Below, piece by piece: positions 61,477 through 64,000 of a stretch of DNA of 64,000 nt. Source of the DNA: Balanoglossus misakiensis (Eukaryota; Hemichordata); NCBI GenBank assembly GCA_040954595.2, contig CM082581.2, positions 2,790,001 through 2,854,000 on the forward strand. The letters run 5' to 3'. Both the position numbers and the translations under genes were made by a program. Under the pieces are notes generated by a model. The model had not been told where the DNA came from. It did not search any database and saw nothing but the letters and a program-made list of their open reading frames with translations. The stretch's first letter is position 1; every line of letters begins with the position of its first letter.

Positions 61477-63868
61477 ATGGACGAGGAGCAGTCGGCCAAG
61501 CTGTATAGAGCTGTCACAAATCTACGTCATCTGATCGAAAAAGGGACATTGGTTTTGGTCATTGGTGAAGAAACATCCATACTTCCCAAACCAGCCTCAC
61601 TTGACGATTGGTGGAACGTAATCCCGGAACTAGACGACGAGGTTTGGTTAAATAATTCAATTATTTCTACATTTACTGTAAATACAATAATCACATGTTG
61701 AATTGTCGCCAAGTAAACTCACCCGAATGATGCGAAATATAACCCTTTTGACAATTTATACCATTCTAGCTTGCTTAAATTCAAAGCCAACTTTCAGTTT
61801 CGGTAAAATTTGCATTTTGAAAGCGCTATGCGCATGTGTCAAAAGCTGTGTACGTGTACGGAGGTACATCGCCAAAGGTCAATGCACCTGTTGCAAAAAC
61901 TGCAGATATGTCCTGCAAAGAAATATGAAGAAATTGGCCATTTACAGACAAACTGGCTAGACTGCCCTTATCACCTATCACCTATATATGCTTGTACGGA
62001 GATTCTCGATGGCAGGAATAAGAGGGACACAGTCACGAGGAACTTTTCAAAATGGGGTCAAAAGCTGACAACGTAGACTCTGTGCATAGACATGTATGCC
62101 GTCAGTTCAACCGACCAATTATTTTGAATACATACCACAAAGTTACGTCATGGGTAGCTCGACAATGAGTCATCCGAACAAAGCATGCACATAAAGAAGG
62201 TGAGAGAGTGCCGCTGAAAACGACCTTGTTAAAACGAAAGGGAATGGGGCTACGTTATTTTGAAGAAGAACTTGTACTAAGAAAATGAGAATTTACAAAT
62301 TACAAATTATTTACAAATTACATGCATGATAAATGTTCTTAACATCCAGGTTAATCTCTGCATTAAAATTCCAGAAGGTTCCTGATATTCTCACACGGAA
62401 AGAAAATGAGTACATGTCTCAACAGCCTCAAGGCCAGTCACGCTTTCATAACGTTCTCAGAACACTTGGAAGATTCCCTCTAATCATTACAACGAATCTT
62501 GACGAGTTGCTGGAACGACTTCTGTGGAACTCAGGGGCACACGGTGAGAGGCTGTACCTCAAACAGGTGAGAATGCCGTCATTTATAGGTCAGTAGGCAA
62601 AAGGTTACAAAAATACTTCCAAGCAGTAAATCGGTCCAGCTGTGATACGTTTAATACATGGCGATATCAAAACCAATAAAATATTATACTAGGAAATCCA
62701 CTCGAACAAAGTGAAAGATGCAATGTGCTTGATTAATGATTGATGAAATCTAAATTTGTGATTTTAGTTCTACTGGAATATCAATTGTTGGGTTGGGCTA
62801 TGTTCAAGATTTATAATAAACATTTTATGTTAACCTATCTGTTTATTTTAGATTTCGCTTTTGGAGAAACACTGGCCGAATTATCATCGTGACGTCATCA
62901 TCAAATGTTTTGGCGATTCCAGTTTCCAGACCAGAGTCAGCGTAAATATTCTCTTTTCATTGAATTCATGTCCAGGCGTTCTGCTTTACAATTTCCGTTG
63001 TACATTATAGCAAGGAACGAACATGGATGACAACTATTCAAGATTAGATGCTGTCGTAGTAAAGACTACGATTCGAGCAATTTGTATTATCCTTACTCGC
63101 AATATAGAGTGTACTGAAAGCATAATGAGGCGGGAAAGAGTTGAACTGGGACTGCTGCCTGGGGTTGAACAACCGCGCATGTGAACTTCGTATGAACCTC
63201 TCAGCTATGTTTACATTTGTCACGAGGAAGGCCTTAAGGGAACACGTCATAGCAGGCTTTGTGAAAACACCTGTGGTGAGTAACACAAATTAACAAGAAT
63301 GCAAGGCCCTTGAAGCTGTCCATTATAATTTCATATTCATAAACATTACGTCATATCCTTATTCATTACACCTCAGAATTCAAACCGGAAGTATTTCGAA
63401 GAATTATGCCAACAACACGAAGATGAAAATGTAAATTTCCTGCGGCGAATATTTGACGAAAATAGTGTGCTGTTCCTTGGCTGTGATGCTGGTCACGAAA
63501 TTTACAAAAAGTTTCTGAATAAATTTGCTACTCAAAGCAAGGTAAAAATAATTATTCAGTTTTATTATGTGAATCATTCCAAGCAAAGTCTTCAATGAAA
63601 ATCATATTCAAATTATTTTGTTCATCTCGTTCACGAGAGAAAGTCTTATTTGACGCAGTTGGTCTAAAATCTAGTTACTCGCCTCCTGATCGTTTCATTT
63701 GCACAGGGCAGTCACTATCTGTTCAAAAGCGCTGAAGATGGAAGTAGAAGTTTCATCCAAAATGGTAGCCTGTCAATTTTGGAAGCTGATTTGGAATTAT
63801 GGGAATTCATGCAACATCTCAGCAGCGGCAAAGGCATCCGGGCGATTCAAGATATACATCCGGGCAAG
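61477..63868 (+). CDS. SIR2-like (FAM118-type) protein, partial at window edge
   Basis: Exons, all in phase 0: 61477-61641, 62375-62566, 62852-62941, 63377-63541 and 63707-63868, which ends in a donor, so the gene continues past the window (258 codons seen). The ATG opens MDEEQSAKLYRAVTNLRHLI. The SIR2 Rossmann-fold landmarks are in order: GTLVLVIGEETS (nucleotide-binding loop), LGRFPLIITTNLDELLERLL (TTN.D motif), RDVIIKCFGD (where the catalytic histidine normally sits) and NSVLFLGCDAGHEIYKKF. The pattern matches animal FAM118 proteins and bacterial SIR2 defence proteins, which bind or cleave NAD+. Two key sites are altered: the GxGxS-type loop is GEETS, and the HG of the catalytic site is FG. 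It may therefore bind but not hydrolyse NAD+. It is transcribed divergently from the death-domain gene. Confidence 0.75.
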
Positions 63869-64000
63869 GTGCAGTGACGTCATGTGGCTGTTTGTTATAA
63901 CTGATAGTACACAGTACTCGGTATAATTGTCTGATAGTTGGCCTTACAGAGAAAATCAACATGAATTCTGTTTTTAGGGGCACAAGCCTATCGGGCCCAA

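Noticed and set aside
63976-64000. GGGGCACAAGCC...GGGCCC at the window end as another copy of the outer repeat
   Set aside because: Too short to confirm before the window stops; only the GGGCACAAGCC motif is shared.
1-64000. tRNA, rRNA or other structured RNA genes
   Set aside because: No convincing A/B-box tRNA or rRNA segment was seen by eye; a covariance-model scan would be needed to exclude small ones.

Overview
The window is animal nuclear DNA: AT-rich, genes split into short exons with GT/AG junctions, long introns packed with repeats, and metazoan domain families (ZU5, death domain, HECT, FAM118-type SIR2). The mix of an expanded death-fold repertoire, Penelope-like and IS3EU-like elements and many foldback MITEs suits a marine invertebrate deuterostome (hemichordate, echinoderm or cephalochordate). 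I cannot fix the species from sequence alone.

Layout. 0-10 kb is a gene-free repeat landscape: a foldback element (58-1625), a dead Tc1/mariner copy (4497-6019) and a decayed LINE (about 6490-7200, minus strand). 10.8-26.2 kb holds a phase-consistent eight-exon minus-strand model for an unrecognised 244-residue membrane/coiled-coil protein. Its last intron carries a 4.6-kb palindromic element (14324-18961) flanked by TTAA. 26.2-34.8 kb is intergenic, with MITEs and microsatellites. 34.85-53.96 kb is a minus-strand ZU5/death-domain gene of UNC5-like type. Its long intron has been invaded by a 14.2-kb DNA transposon. Upstream of it lie a 5'-truncated Penelope-like element (54.0-55.7 kb) and a short kinase-like fragment. 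57.0-59.8 kb is a complete seven-exon minus-strand death-domain gene (507 aa). Diverging from it, 61.5 kb to beyond the window edge is a plus-strand FAM118-like SIR2 gene.

The main discovery candidate is the transposon at 37383-51580. It has TATGG...CCATA termini, a perfect 6-bp target duplication (CACAGA) and terminal inverted repeats built of tandem arrays. It encodes an intact 452-aa DDE integrase-type transposase (minus strand) and, convergently, a multi-exon HECT ubiquitin ligase (plus strand). Both proteins begin with the same SAM-like domain, suggesting that the ligase is part of the element and may contact the transposase. Termini, target duplication and integrase type point to the IS3EU class. 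I do not know of a published description of the HECT partnership.

The host genes at the right (ZU5-death, death domain, SIR2-like) form a neighbourhood whose families act in cell-death or innate-immune signalling in other animals. That functional link is inference from family membership and adjacency.
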